Below the pieces are notes generated by a model. The model saw only the letters and a program-made list of their open reading frames with translations, did no database searches and had not been told where the DNA came from. The position numbers were made by a program, and so were the translations under genes. Positions 34,508-46,043 of a stretch of 64,000 nucleotides of DNA are shown one piece after another; positions within the stretch are counted from its first letter, which is position 1, and the number at the start of each line of letters is the position of its first letter. Origin of the DNA: Adenanthera pavonina. Taxonomy: Eukaryota > Streptophyta > Magnoliopsida > Fabales > Fabaceae. The stretch covers positions 25,022,001-25,086,000 of the forward strand of contig JAIVEN010000010.1 in NCBI GenBank assembly GCA_026686845.1, read 5' to 3'.

Positions 34508-36367
34508 TGTTAGCAGGGCTGACTTCCCAAGAGGGGGGTGAATTGGGAAGTTTGAGATTTTTCTGCACAAAGTGAAGTAAGTAAAGATATCACAGTATAA
34601 TGAAAACAATGCATAAAACAGAGCAAGGTGAAAAGTAAAGATAAGGAGAAGAGAAGTTAGTGATTTATCTTGGTTCGGTCTATTCACTTGACCTACATCC
34701 AGTCCCCAAGACACCTCTTGAGATTTATCCACTATACAGCAAGAATTTCAGTGGGCTTCTTGCTAAAGCCGCAGTACATGAGTATGCTCTGTTTCTGAGC
34801 TCTCTCAAACTTTCCAAGCACTTTCACTATGTGCTTCCCAATCCCCTTGTGAATACCCCTCACAAGTAAATCTATCTCCCAGATGAAGAATAGATTGATT
34901 ACAATGAAATAACTCTCTTGTAAAGAGTGGATATGAAAGTTTAAGTACAAGTTGAGAAGTTAAGAGGGTAAAAGCTTTTGAGAAGAAGATTCAGCAGAAA
35001 TTCGGTATATACAAGTTTGATTCGTTACCCACAACTTGAAATGATGTTGTATTTATAGATTTAGGTCTCAAATATCCGTTAGAGACTAAATCTATCCGTT
35101 GGGGAAGTTATTCAACGGTTACTCTGAAAAACTATCCGTTTACCAACCGCATTTAATGTTTCTGACATACTGAAATTCAAATTTTGGTTGGCCAACAGAC
35201 GAATTTCGAAGGAACCGAAGATTAAAGCTTCCAACGTTACAGCACGAAGTTCTTCTGTTCATGAAGTGAAATTCGAATTTTGAAACTTACAAAACATTTT
35301 CACAATGTGACATACGAATTTTCAAGAAGAAAGTTTTTCGGTTAAGTGTGAACAGTGTTTTCAATTTTCTACAGTACCTTCGAAATTTGAATTTTGGATC
35401 CCCAAAATTCATCTGTCCATTGAATGTTTAAAGGGACACAGTAGATTACTTTCTTCGAAATTCGAATTTTGAAAGGGCGAAATTTGTCTGTCAGAGAAAC
35501 TCTTTTCAAACTAATTTCATCATTCGAATGTTGCAAGTTCTTATCATTCGTATGTCAATGTTTCATTTCAATAGACTCAAGAACTTAGCTTCTGAAATTC
35601 GAATTTCAATGTTCAAAGTTCGTCTATCAGAGAGCAGTTTTGAAACTTAAATCACTCTTGATCTCAGGTGAACTTTAACATAGTTTCAGACGAATTTCTT
35701 CCATTTTCTCAAGTTTTGTTTTCTTTGAAATTCAAATTTTGAAGACTCAAAGTTCATCTGTTGCAAAGAAGCATCTTTCAGACTTATATGAAAATTCAAA
35801 TGTTGGAAGTTCAAAATTCGTCTGTCAGAGAGCATTTATCAAACTCAATTTCATTTTGATTTTAGATGCACTTTATCATAGTTTCAGACGAATTTCTTTG
35901 GTTTTTACAAACTTCATTTTACTTGAAATTCGAATTTTGAAAGTGTGAAGTTCGTCTGTTACAAAAGGCCTATTTTCAGACTAGATGAAAATTCGAATTT
36001 TGAACAACCAAAATTCGTCTGACAGAGAGTCATCTCTTCAGACTTATTCAGTTTTAGCTCGAAATTCGAATTTCCAAAGGCAAAGTTCGAATTTCCAACT
36101 TGACAGTTTAGCTTCAACTTTCAACCATCGTCTGTTTGTGGGTGTTTTTCAAATATTTGAAGATTTAACATAAAATCAAAGTTTGAAAACTTCTTTTCTT
36201 CAAATCAAAATCTTTTACCCAGTCATAACAAAAACTAAGGATCCTATAAAAGATCTAACAGCAAGTACTTAGAAAATCTTCACTTGAAACAGCTTTGCTC
36301 TCCTTTGATATCTTCAATCCAAGCTCTTGAATGTTGGTTTGGAATCATCAAAACTCTTGTTTCAACA
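34508..36367 (-). repeat. Copia copy 2, 5' LTR (1860 bp)
   Basis: Nearly identical to 24223-26081 and inverted relative to copy 1 LTRs. TATA box on the minus strand at 35050-35057; motif array about 35170-36130. Bounded on the right by ATATA (36368-36372). Confidence 0.95.
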
Positions 36368-38778
36368 ATATATACAAATAGTACACACAAACACATCGAT
36401 ACCGTGGTATGAAGGAGACATGCATATATACACAAATACACGTAGTATCATATAACATAATCAATACAATATAAACAAACACCCGGTTACCTCAATTGTC
36501 GTTACCACACACACACACGAGTTCCACAAGCTTCCTTGAACTGTCCAGTACGCGTGAACCCCTCTCGATTAGCCAACAACCTTTATCATGTCACAATTCT
36601 TCCATTAGCACAATATACCAACAAATCAAACCTCACAATTCCACCACATTAACCTAACCCAATGTTCCAACACCCTTTTTATGCATCAATAAGCTCTTAG
36701 GGATTACTCAAACACCACACAACCTCAGACACCTTGAATTCCTAAGAGCCATTACCAAAGACAACCTAGGGTTAAGCTCTAAACACACATAATCCCTTCA
36801 AAACTCACATTCGAGTAACAAGAACCTCAAAACACACTTCCTTAACCGCAAAACATCCATTTAAATCGGTGGATTTCACCCCAAATCGGAAATCCAACCA
36901 TACAACCAGAAATCCCAAATTTCAACCGAAGAAAATGGAGAGAGAGGAGTAGGGAACGCTTACCAACTCGAATCCCAGCTCTTGAGGTCCGAAAATCGCT
37001 CCTAGATGCTGGAAAAGTCGAGCCCTAGCACCACTCCTCGTCTCTCTGCGTCGCTCCCTTCGTTTCCTTTCTTTCTTCCGCGTCCGACTAAACCAGATTG
37101 AAACAATTTTTTTTCCGACTCTCGCCGCGGCCCCACCAAATTATCCAGAACAATGCCACTGGAAAGCTTTTCGCCGCGGCAGCCCTGCTCTTTGCCGCGG
37201 CGTGGAGCTCTTCCAGACTCCACTTGAGCCTTCCTCAGTCCTGATTCCTCTGGTCCTGAACACAATGCCAAGAAAAATATCATGAGGGACATTACAGTAT
37301 TCCTAACCTTGCATTAGAGGGTGTTCCCATCCAAGATAGTAGACAACCATGTGAGCTATATCTGGAGGATCCTCAAAGGCGATTAGTGGCCTATGGTAAA
37401 GTCTACAACTTGGGCTCAGTTATCCATCACCAAAAAATGAAGGACAATCAAGTGAGGGTAGTGGTTGAATGGGTTGAAGTTCCAGATGCACCAGTACCAT
37501 TCCATAGTGAAGAGGTGAACACAGTAGGGGAAGCCCTAAATACTTTTATTTTATGGCCAAAAACACTTGTCCAGGTAATTCTATTATTACTATGTTGTGT
37601 TTTACTCATACTTCATATAGCATGTAATCTATTTAATAATTACTTCATTATTTAGGAAACTACTACTTCAATGCGGCAGTCCCAACCTCAGATGGATCCA
37701 CTAACACGTCTATGTGTAGTGGCAATGAACATAAAAAATCCTATCAAGGTTCATATGGATTTAGGGATTATAGATGATATGAAGGATTACGACTTCTACA
37801 TTTACCAGAGAGATGTGATGGAGCTACTCATGACTGATAAGTTGAACATATCGATCTTGCAATTGTTTGTAAAGTAAGTTTATTGTTATTTTTGGATGAT
37901 GTCTAAGCATTTAATTCTTAAAACTCACATATTTAAATATTGTAGGTATCTCAATCACCTTTGCAACTTATCAGGAAAAAGTGATAAGTATGGTTTCATG
38001 TGCCCATAACACATCCAAAGGCAAGGTAACAAGACATTTGGAATATCAGCCTACATTAGATCTAGGCTCAAAGAAGGCAACAAGCAATGTTTCCTTGCAC
38101 CATATCATCAAGGGTAAGAAACAAATTATAATTCATATGATATTGTGGCTGTGTAATTTATTCCTTATTTTGTAGGGATCACTGGCAGTTGATGGTTATT
38201 TCCCCTCAACAAAATGCCGTAACTTGGTTCTGCTCTGCATCGATGCCACCAAATGATGATTTCAAGGATATGATTGACACGTAAGTGTGTTCATGTAAAT
38301 CTTTTTGTGATATTTATTATTATTACTTTGTAATATAATCCCTTGCATGCATTTGAACTTAGTGCTATAGGATCGAGTAAAGTCCTACAGGGTCAGCATG
38401 CACATCAGTTGAAGAAGACTTCATGGTTTTACCCAAAGGTAAGTAGTGTGAACCTGAGGACTTTTTGCAACAAACTTTCACTCTTTTATGATGTTGGTCA
38501 TTTTTTGTTTATTTGTAGTGTCAAAAACAAGTGGGAGACAAAGTGTGTGGATATTATGTGATGATATATATGTTCAATATCATCACTTCAGGAATTATTG
38601 AATCATTTGAAAAGGTAAATATAACTTACAAAACTTAGTTTTGTTCATTTGTGAGTTCATGTTTTGATAGGCTTTGAACTTATAGATATTCGACAATGAG
38701 GACTCCTTTTCTGATGAGGAAATTAAAGGCATTCAAAGGTGTTGGGCAAGCTATTTTCTAGAAACCACTTTGCTTTGA

Positions 38779-40139
38779 AGGTTAGATTGGGTTGCACAAA
38801 CTTTCTAAATAAGTTTCAAATATGTGAGTGGAAACATGGCCATGCAATTGTAAATCACGCACCAAAAAATTTATGAACTTTGTCTTAATGCATGTTGTTA
38901 TACTTTTAGGTTCACTAGAGTTGGCTAATTGATCTTCATGCTAAGTAGTTGGTTTAGGTGGAATAAGTGGTATTTTAATTTTGCAAATTAGGCTATTAGC
39001 AGCGCGTAAAGTGGAAGATATATAGATATATCTATATATCTATATATTCATATACATATATAATGGTGGTATCTCATTTTAGGTCATGGGATCATGTATA
39101 TATATATTAAAAAAAAAAGATAGTCATAGATTCTTTTTACAACCCACAGAAAATAGGTACCAATACATCACTGTAGTCTCTTTTAATCAAATTAATAATA
39201 GCTTCTGTAGAACACAGTGAACAATTGGTAAGGGGGCAAAAATTTAGAGCAAATTAATCTTTTGGAGGGGGGTGGACTCATTTCAAAATTTTTTTCATGT
39301 GACATTGTTTGCTAACTACATTGATACTCTCGTGTTAATCCTTGGTGCCACTGGGGCCATTAGCGATGGGCTTTAGATATGACAAAAACAAATGGTCCAA
39401 AGATATGCTATGAGGAAGCCCATATTTAATTTCTGGACTGCAGATAAAAATGAAATTTGTTTAAGCAGGCCTAAGCTACAAACAACCTTGTATATTTCCG
39501 GTACTCCATTTTCGATGCACCAGTTTCTCGCTCCTTGCTTCAACAGGACTTGGTTGGCCATACCCGCTGAATGAGCATGTGTAATCCAACGGAGTTACCT
39601 TGTTTTTATTTCGGTTAAAGATACTTGAAGATAACTGATTGAAAGGTGAGAAGCAATGGTGTTTGAACAAGCAGTAGCATCATCATCTAGTTTGAGAAAC
39701 TTGCTCTTAATCCCCCGTATCCCCAAATCTAATTGGCATTGTCGCTGTTCCTGTAGAAATAAAGCACCTTCCCTCCGGTAACTGATATAGATGTTTCTTT
39801 ATGATCTTTGTGCAGGATGGAGATTGAAATGAAAGCTATTTTGTTGGCCAACTATGTTCAAAAGAAAGCACGAGATTGGTCATGATAAGTTTTTGTTGTC
39901 TTGATGATTTTATGCTGTAATCTTATTAGGTTAATTTAAGGCATGATAGTCCTTAAAATTTGAAAGACATTGGGCTATTTAGTACAATTTTTTTTTTGTT
40001 TGTGCAGTGATGATGTTTAATAGATTGTAAATTATGCATAGAAAGTACATATGTGTTCTTAGTATTTGCTAGTTTGATTTCCATTTTGAGTGTAAACAGG
40101 GATGATAAGTATAAAAATCAGTGAGTATATTTAAAAAAA
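38779..40139. other. CACTA 3' region, non-coding or captured DNA
   Basis: No supported gene. Includes a TATATAGATATATC-type self-complementary AT run near 39017-39060, an A-run at about 39110-39120, and a region of ordinary composition (39340-39800) with short ORFs on both strands that I do not recognise. That region could be a host fragment captured by the element, or simply non-coding CACTA DNA. Confidence 0.4.
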
Positions 40140-40425
40140 AAAGTGACACTTTCTAGATCGGTTATGAGTTATGACCGATCTAGAAAATTATATTTTCTAG
40201 ATCGGTCATAACTCATAACCGATCTAGAAAGTACTCATAATTTTTTTTGGAATGATTTTCTAGACCGGGTGTTTAAAAAAACCAATATAGAAAATACTTT
40301 CTAGATTGGTTAAATAACCGATCTAGAAAAACAAAATTTTCTACATCGGTCACTTCTACATCTACACAAAAACCGATCTAGAAAGCATATTTTACCCGAT
40401 CTAAAAAGTGCTCAGTGTAGTAGTG
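40140..40425 (+). repeat. CACTA 3' subterminal repeats and terminus
   Basis: At least seven copies of CTAGATCGGT or its complement ACCGATCTAG, some in near-perfect head-to-head pairs: the block at 40153-40228 is an almost complete palindrome around the ATTATA centre. The element ends TGTAGTAGTG at 40425. Such short subterminal repeats are the binding sites of the second CACTA protein in the known En/Spm system; here that role is inferred from position. Confidence 0.85.
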
Positions 40426-41450
40426 AATCTAAGCAAAAGAAGTAAACCTCTGAGGTAGTAACTCTTGCTCTAAGCTTTTAATTGATACATTGTGCTTTAT
40501 ATTTTAAATTGTGTTATTATGATTTTTGGCTATATTTTATGACTGGTTTGGTTGTTTTTATGTCAAGGGCTAAGCCCTGGAATGCTTATTTACTAAGTTG
40601 TTATGCTGTCAAAATTTTTACTGTAACATAGTGTTTTAATTGTTTTCTAGAAGTATGTTATGAAAGTTTGATGATTATGCAATATTTTGGCAATGCTTAA
40701 GCTAATGTGATGATATGGTATGCTTGAACTATGCCACTAGTAAGATATTCCCCATCTCACCCCAAGTTTCCCAATTATATGGCCAAGCAATACCAAGGGA
40801 AATACCTTGGCAAAGAGGATTGAATAGGAAGATTAATGTATTAAAAACTATTTTGCTCATTTTTGCACTGGATGTTTCTGTTCACTATATAAATTCGAAT
40901 AACTTCCAAAAATTTAGAGGTCTACATGCATGAATAGATCTATGTCTTAGAAATAAAATGGCACTAATTAGGCTGTATTTGGAGTTATACAGTGGTAGTT
41001 ATGTATGTTTTGATAAGATTGCTCCTGTGAACATTATTTCTAACCCCCGATGATATATGTTGATGTTTTGACAAGTAGAAGTAGAATAAATGTATATGAA
41101 AATCATGGTTAGAAATAAGACATGTAAGGATTTCCAAATATGCTAAGTATGCACCAAATGGCTCTATATTCTGTGACAAATGAATTTTTAATTTCAAGGT
41201 TCAGTTTTCGGACAGAAACAAGGATGCAAAAATTAACAATAATGTTTACACAATAAACTGTATGAATTTGTGCGTTCATTTTCTAGTTTTTAAAATTCAA
41301 GATGTTCACGATTTTTAGAAACTTGGATCACTAAGAAATGATTTTTTTTTTTACATTTAGTTATGATTTTTGAAATATCGCTATGCAATGTGTTGTAAAC
41401 CAGCAAAAACAGTTTTATTCAGTTTTAAAGTTTTAATTGATTCAACCTTT
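40426..41450 (+). repeat. Family-G gypsy LTR fragment (plus sense)
   Basis: Resembles the 3' half of family-G LTRs in plus orientation: TTGGCTATATTTTATGACTGG, GTCAAAATTTTTACTG, ATCTCACCCCAAG and late GAAACTTGGATCACTAAGAA all have counterparts near 1030-2230. No clean termini. It abuts the CACTA end on the left and the truncated integrase on the right. Confidence 0.6.
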
Positions 41451-41516
41451 TCAATGATTGTTTTCATGCTTCAAAACCAAACAATTTTCATGGGAAATGT
41501 TTTCAAATGTAAGATG

Positions 41517-41719
41517 TGACAGTAGGCCCATCACAAAGTCCATGGAGATGCTATCCCATTTCCACTCTGAGATTTTCAATTGTTTCAACAACCCTGCAAG
41601 AAGCTGATGCTTCACTTTCACACGTTGGCAAATCAAACACTTCAACATATATTTAGTGACATCCCTGTTCATCCCCGACCACTAATACCTACATTTCAAA
41701 TCATGGTACATCTTAGTAC
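41517..41719 (-). pseudogene. Gypsy integrase fragment, 3' part
   Basis: On the minus strand it encodes the integrase zinc finger and start of the core: KMYHDLKCRY, a stop, then WSGMNRDVTKYMLKCLICQRVK and WKWDSISMDFVMGLL, after which homology ends near 41517. It continues the fragment that ends at 45034; the two are separated by the solo LTR. The rest of the integrase and the 3' LTR are missing. Confidence 0.85.
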
Positions 41720-44700
41720 TGTAACAGCTTACTTTTAGACTCATTTCCCATGAATTAGACTTCTTTTAAGTCTGATTATACTTGATCCTTAGTTTGAATC
41801 ACATAAGAATGAAAATCAAAATTTTTGGTTACTGCTCATATGGTAGTTTCCACTTTGCCAACTAAATTTTGAAAATTCATAACTAATTTTAGAAAAATCA
41901 TTTTATAGTGATTCAAATCTATAAAAAATAGATAAAAATCTTATATATATGGAAAAAAATATGAAACAGAGAATTTTATTGACCAATTTATACAGTTTAT
42001 TTCTCAAACATTTACTATAAATTTGGTCATTTTCTCTTCTCCAGGATTTTGGCTTATATTTAAAAATTCATATCTCACTCTAGCCTGAGCCAATTTGTGC
42101 ATTCCTTGTCTCATTGGAAAGCCCTATGAGTATCCTTCTAGAAATATTTTTCTTGTATATTTATTCAACTTGTATAGGGCATGACATTAACTTAACTATT
42201 ATGAGTCAAAACGCTATATCTACTGGAACAGTTTTAGGAGAAATTTCATAACTCCTTCTTTATAACTCCAAATGGTTTCAAACGAGTGGCATTCATTTCC
42301 TAACTTGGAGCTTTCCATAAATGGAAATCAATAAATTTTTGGAGCCATAAAAGATTTTATAGTGCCTTTTGAAAAGTCCAGTGTTCACAGTGTAAGTTCT
42401 TGTTTTTCCAATATTGTCCAGTTTTGAATCCTAACTTCAAAAAATCATTATAATTCATACATTTATCCAATTTAGGTGTTCTTTAGCTCTATGAAAATTT
42501 TGTTCTGTCTACTCTAAGAGCATATATATCACTTATATAGAATGCTCTATTTTGAATTGAGTTCCCTGCTCAAATCTATATTGGTCATCTTGTTCAAAAT
42601 TATGCCATAACTCATAATAAATTTCATAAACCTCATGCATCAACATTTATTGTTCCAAATCCACACATAACCTCATAAGAGGACTTTAACGAATATAATC
42701 ATGTATAATTACAGAATTTCTTCTCATACATACATGATACATATTTTCTCAACTTAACATTATAACTTGCAAAATCAAGTAATTTTCCATCGTCTTCATC
42801 ATTTCCCTTGCATTTGTTTGAATACTTCCATGTCCTAACATAGCTAATATTTGGAAAGGAATGAAATTCAAAGAATCTCAGTAGTTATACCCAATTATGC
42901 ATTCACATCATCATATCATTTCACAGAATCATCAATGAAAATCATAACTTCATATTATGCCATACAATTCCATAAAAATTTTGGCATGATAACACTTTGT
43001 AAAATGGACTTCCTAGGGTCATAAAACCCTTCAAACATTCAGCCAACAATGAAAATACATCATAAAGCATTCAAACAACTATATGACATAGTCATATTAT
43101 CACAGAAACAAAGTATGACAACATTAAGCATAATAGGGAAAATACTACCTTCTTACTTTCCAATGATCTCCAAACTTTGTGGACACTTCCTTTGATTTTA
43201 ACACACTTCTTGGAACCCTATTACATCATAAAACAAGGTGTTAAGTCATTGATAACAGGACATCCTTCATAAAGAGCTCACTTTAACTCTAATTTTTCAC
43301 TTTGCTTTCCTTTTGTATTTTCTTGTACAACATAATTGTTCTAACCTATTTTGGGCCCAAGAAATCTATTTTTGGAGTCAAAATCATGAAATTTCCTTTC
43401 CTTTTCAAACCCTAAATAGGCAGAAAATTTCAGAAATTTGTAAAAAAATATCCACCCAATTAATTTGCAATCTAATGGCATCTCCTTAATCCTTGAAGCT
43501 TATACATCACTTTTCATGGATCACTTTCTTCATAGCTTCATTTTCTCTCTCTATTCTCTCTCTGGGAAGAATTTTTCAGAGATAAAATGGAGAGAAATAA
43601 TCCATAAAACTTCTCCAAACTCAAGTATACACAATAAAATAGCCACAAGATTCTACCTTGAGTTTTTGAGACTTTAACTTTGCCTTTCTCTTCTTCTTTT
43701 TTTTTCTAGGGTCTTCACGCTTTTTCCTCTTCTTGCTGTAGTTTCAGACGTGATGAAGGATGAAGATGATGATGGTTAATGATTTGCTAAGATATTTATG
43801 TAATAAAATCACTTAATTAACTTTTCTTTTTGACTTTATTGCTTTTTCTATTTAAAAAAAAGCTTTTGGAAAATTTTACTTGTGGCGAAACCTGAATTCC
43901 AAAGTGATTCACTCCCCTTGTGGCCAAAAATTGCTTCATAAAGTTTAATAGATCAAAATACTCTTTATCGATTAAATTTACTCGTACCGATTAAGTATTT
44001 TTGCCAAAATTATCATTAAATTGGTACAGGATTATCCAACAATTACTTTTGGATAAAAATTATTATCTAGACCCAAAATATATTTTATTAAGACCCAATA
44101 ATTTCTCTTGAATTAATACTGTCTCTTCCTGCAGTCCAAATTGACTTTTATCAGGTAAAATATTAATATTAAATCATAATCACCCAATAAATATTGTTTT
44201 GACCTTAATGAATTTCATACTATATTTCATTGGGTCTAACTCATTGAGAGCTTCATTTTGACTATAAGTTTTCAAATTTCCAAAAATACCCTTAACCTGA
44301 GGCAATTATAATTTTTAAAACTTTCGGGTCATTAGTTGTAATTTCCTCCAAACTTATTTTCATTTCCTCCCCCACGTGAATTTCTTCCTTCCGGGACTAA
44401 ATTTCAAGCATTATTAGTTGTTGGGGTCAAAATATAATTTTCTCATTTTTCCATTTAACCTGATAAAATGATCTATTTGTACTTCTTCAAGTTTAACAGT
44501 ATCTCTCAGTTTTTTCCAGTTACTTATGTATTTTATGATATAAATATTTTTTCCTTGGTGTTTAAATTTAATATTCACATTTTTCTTCTAATCTAAAAAA
44601 TGACTGTTTTGCCCCTGAACATGGTCAAAAATGTAATTATTCATTCTTTTAGGAACTTTCTTGTAATTTTACCCAAAGACCAATTTTTTTTATTATTTCT

Positions 44701-45028
44701 TTTTTGCACTATTTGCAATAACTTCAAATTGGTCTATCTCTTAACCTGAACTTCCCAGGAACGCAATACTTATACCATTATGCTCAGGTTGAAGCGGACT
44801 TTCATTCAAGTGGTATATTGCATATTTTCCGAGATAAATTCTGGAATTAATTTCTACTAAAGGTCTTGTGAAAAATTAATTTCAATTAAGGTCTAAACAT
44901 AACTTCTTCAAAAAATTAGATGAGAAATTAATTCCTTCTAAAATCCAATTATATACAGCATTTTCATCTCACTTCGTTTCTTATCTTTTATTCATTTTAT
45001 AACATCCCATAAAAATAGAGATATTACA
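41720..45028 (-). mobile_element. Solo LTR, family G, inserted in gypsy integrase
   Basis: A 3,309-bp LTR reading TGTAATATC...GCTGTTACA on the minus strand. Near-perfect 5-bp target duplication, AGTAC (41715-41719) and AGTAG (45029-45033). Without it, the integrase codons ...CTIHPGAT on the right join KMYHDLKCRY on the left, so the insertion point is exact. Its tail matches 1-2405 and its head matches 55134 onward. No coding content and no primer-binding site. Confidence 0.9.
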
Positions 45029-45033
45029 AGTAG

Positions 45034-45311
45034 CACCTGGGTGAATGGTGCATCGGCTTTTGTGGGCTTCCTCTAGGATGGTTTCTAGCAAGCTCTCGGC
45101 ATTAGGTACATAAATCCTTCCACGATACCTGATAATCTCTTCTTCATGAACATCAAAATCCTACATCTATCACATTTCAACTTGTTCTCTAATACCCTTG
45201 GGTACTTATCTTCCATTTGTGCAAAATAGATATCTGTCGGCAAATTACTCACCACATCAATTGACCCTAAAATGAAGGCACTAGGTTTTACAGAGATAGA
45301 CGAACTCAAAT
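45034..45311 (-). pseudogene. Gypsy integrase fragment, N-terminal part
   Basis: The minus strand encodes a linker (DLSSSISVKPSAF) followed by RIYVPNAESLLETILEEAHK and SRCTIHPGAT, the start of the H2C2 zinc-binding region of gypsy integrases. The frame is broken upstream (around 45160). It is cut on one side by the solo LTR and on the other by the inverted-repeat element. Confidence 0.85.
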
Positions 45312-45320
45312 CCCTCAGGC

Positions 45321-46043
45321 TATGTTTGGTTGGGGGGAAATGGGGGGAAGGGAAAGGAAAGGAAGGAATTTTGCTCCCCCTCCCCTTGTTTGGCAATCAA
45401 ATAATTAAAGGAGGGGAAGGAAAATGTTATTAAAATTTTACCTCCCCTTCCCTTCTATAATTTCCCCCAAAATTGGGGTAATTTGGGGAGAAAATGTGGT
45501 ATTATGTCTAATCTGACCAAAATACCCTTTACTTTTTTATAACTTAACTATATAATATACTGATTAGTCTTATTGTATCTCTCCTCAGTCTCACTCTTAA
45601 AATATGAAATTATCTTAGTGACATATATGTATGAAGTCACGAGCACACAAATGCATTCATATATTAACATATACAAACATGGTTAAAGTTGAGGAACAAA
45701 AAGAAGACATATACAATTATGGTTGAGGTTGAGAAAAAAAATAAGGAAAAGAAGAACATTTCCTTCTGATTAAGAACTTTTTTTAATATTCAAACAAAAA
45801 AACTCTTTTTTTAATGTAAAAAGGAAATATTAACTTAAATAAATTAAGGGTATAATAGCCAATTTATAATTATTTTCCCTCCCTTCCCCTTCTAACCCAA
45901 ACAAGGTAACATTAAAACCCCTCCATTAAAATTCCTCATTTTCCCTTCAAATAAGATAAAATTAAAATCCCTTCTTTTTCCTCCCCTTCCTATCCCTCCA
46001 TTAAAATCCCTCCCCTCCCTTCCCCTCCTTTCAACCAAACATA
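45321..46043. mobile_element. 723-bp inverted-repeat element (MULE-like MITE)
   Basis: Perfect 12-bp terminal inverted repeats TATGTTTGGTTG / CAACCAAACATA extend inward into purine-rich GGGGAAGGG versus pyrimidine-rich CCCTTCCCC arms that could pair. Flanked by 9-bp duplications CCCTCAGGC (45312-45320) and CCCTCAAGC (46044-46052), one mismatch. The 9-bp size suggests a Mutator-like origin; an 8-bp hAT duplication cannot be excluded. No coding capacity. It splits the gypsy polyprotein between RNase H and integrase. Confidence 0.85.

Larger units (their letters stand above)
24223..36367 (-). mobile_element. Complete Ty1/copia LTR retrotransposon, copy 2 (minus strand)
   Basis: A 12,145-bp element of the same family as copy 1, inverted, with perfect target duplication ATATA at 24218-24222 and 36368-36372. 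Reading the minus strand: 5' LTR 36367-34508, primer-binding site 34505-34493, gag, pol, spacer, third ORF, polypurine tract (plus-strand 26082-26095), 3' LTR 26081-24223. All three coding regions carry stops or frameshifts, at different positions from copy 1, so damage arose independently after insertion. Confidence 0.95.
22908..37296 (-). mobile_element. Ty3/gypsy solo LTR in CACTA exon, itself split by copia copy 2
   Basis: Left part 22908-24222, right part 36368-37296; 2,239 bp once copia copy 2 and one ATATA are removed. Plus-strand ends are TGTAACATCC and ATTACA, so the LTR reads TGTAATGTCC...GTTACA on the minus strand. Perfect 5-bp target duplication GTATT at 22903-22907 and 37297-37301. 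Removing the block rejoins codon ATT to CCT and keeps the CACTA exon open. The minus strand has the CGGTTACTGAGA...TCTCACCCCC block typical of these gypsy LTRs, but the rest differs from family G. It is unusually GC-rich at 23040-23160 and 37120-37205, with repeated GCCGCGGC. No internal coding region, hence solo. Confidence 0.92.
21576..38778 (+). pseudogene. CACTA second gene: En/Spm-type protein with C-terminal Ulp1-like protease, split by retroelements
   Basis: Approximate exons: 21576-21872, 21949-22155, 22227-22480, 22564-22907 continued at 37302-37574, 37656-37873, 37946-38113, 38176-38280, 38363-38438, 38519-38614, 38686-38778; most have GT..AG borders. The N-terminal part matches plant Ptta/En/Spm proteins (Transposase_24-like). 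The exon rejoined across the insertion carries a DUF8039-like block (RRLVAYGKVYNLGSVIHH). The last exons look like a C48 Ulp1-type cysteine protease: HWQLMVISP with the candidate histidine, then QKQVGDKVCGYYVM with the candidate cysteine. Damage: a lost base near 22320, frame change and TGA near 22735-22741, an imperfect first donor, and the 14.4-kb insertion. Function in transposition is unproven; the protease may remove SUMO-like tags. Confidence 0.8.
18245..40425 (+). mobile_element. CACTA (En/Spm) DNA transposon with nested insertions; left end undefined
   Basis: It carries the two genes typical of plant CACTA elements: a TNP2-type transposase (18245-21407) and a second multi-exon gene (21576-38778). 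The right end is clear: the sequence stops with TGTAGTAGTG at 40416-40425, i.e. CACTACTACA read inward from the other strand, preceded by subterminal repeats. I found no matching CACTACTACA start in 15203-18245, so the left end is lost, mutated or displaced and 18245 is just the first coding base. The candidate 3-bp target copy on the right is AAT (40426-40428). Removing the nested 14.4-kb retroelement block restores an open exon, so the CACTA is the older host. Confidence 0.85.

Noticed and set aside
37002..37292. 96-codon minus-strand ORF in the GC-rich end of the solo LTR
   Set aside because: It falls entirely within the LTR, is promoted by the GC-rich patch, and shows no recognisable domain.
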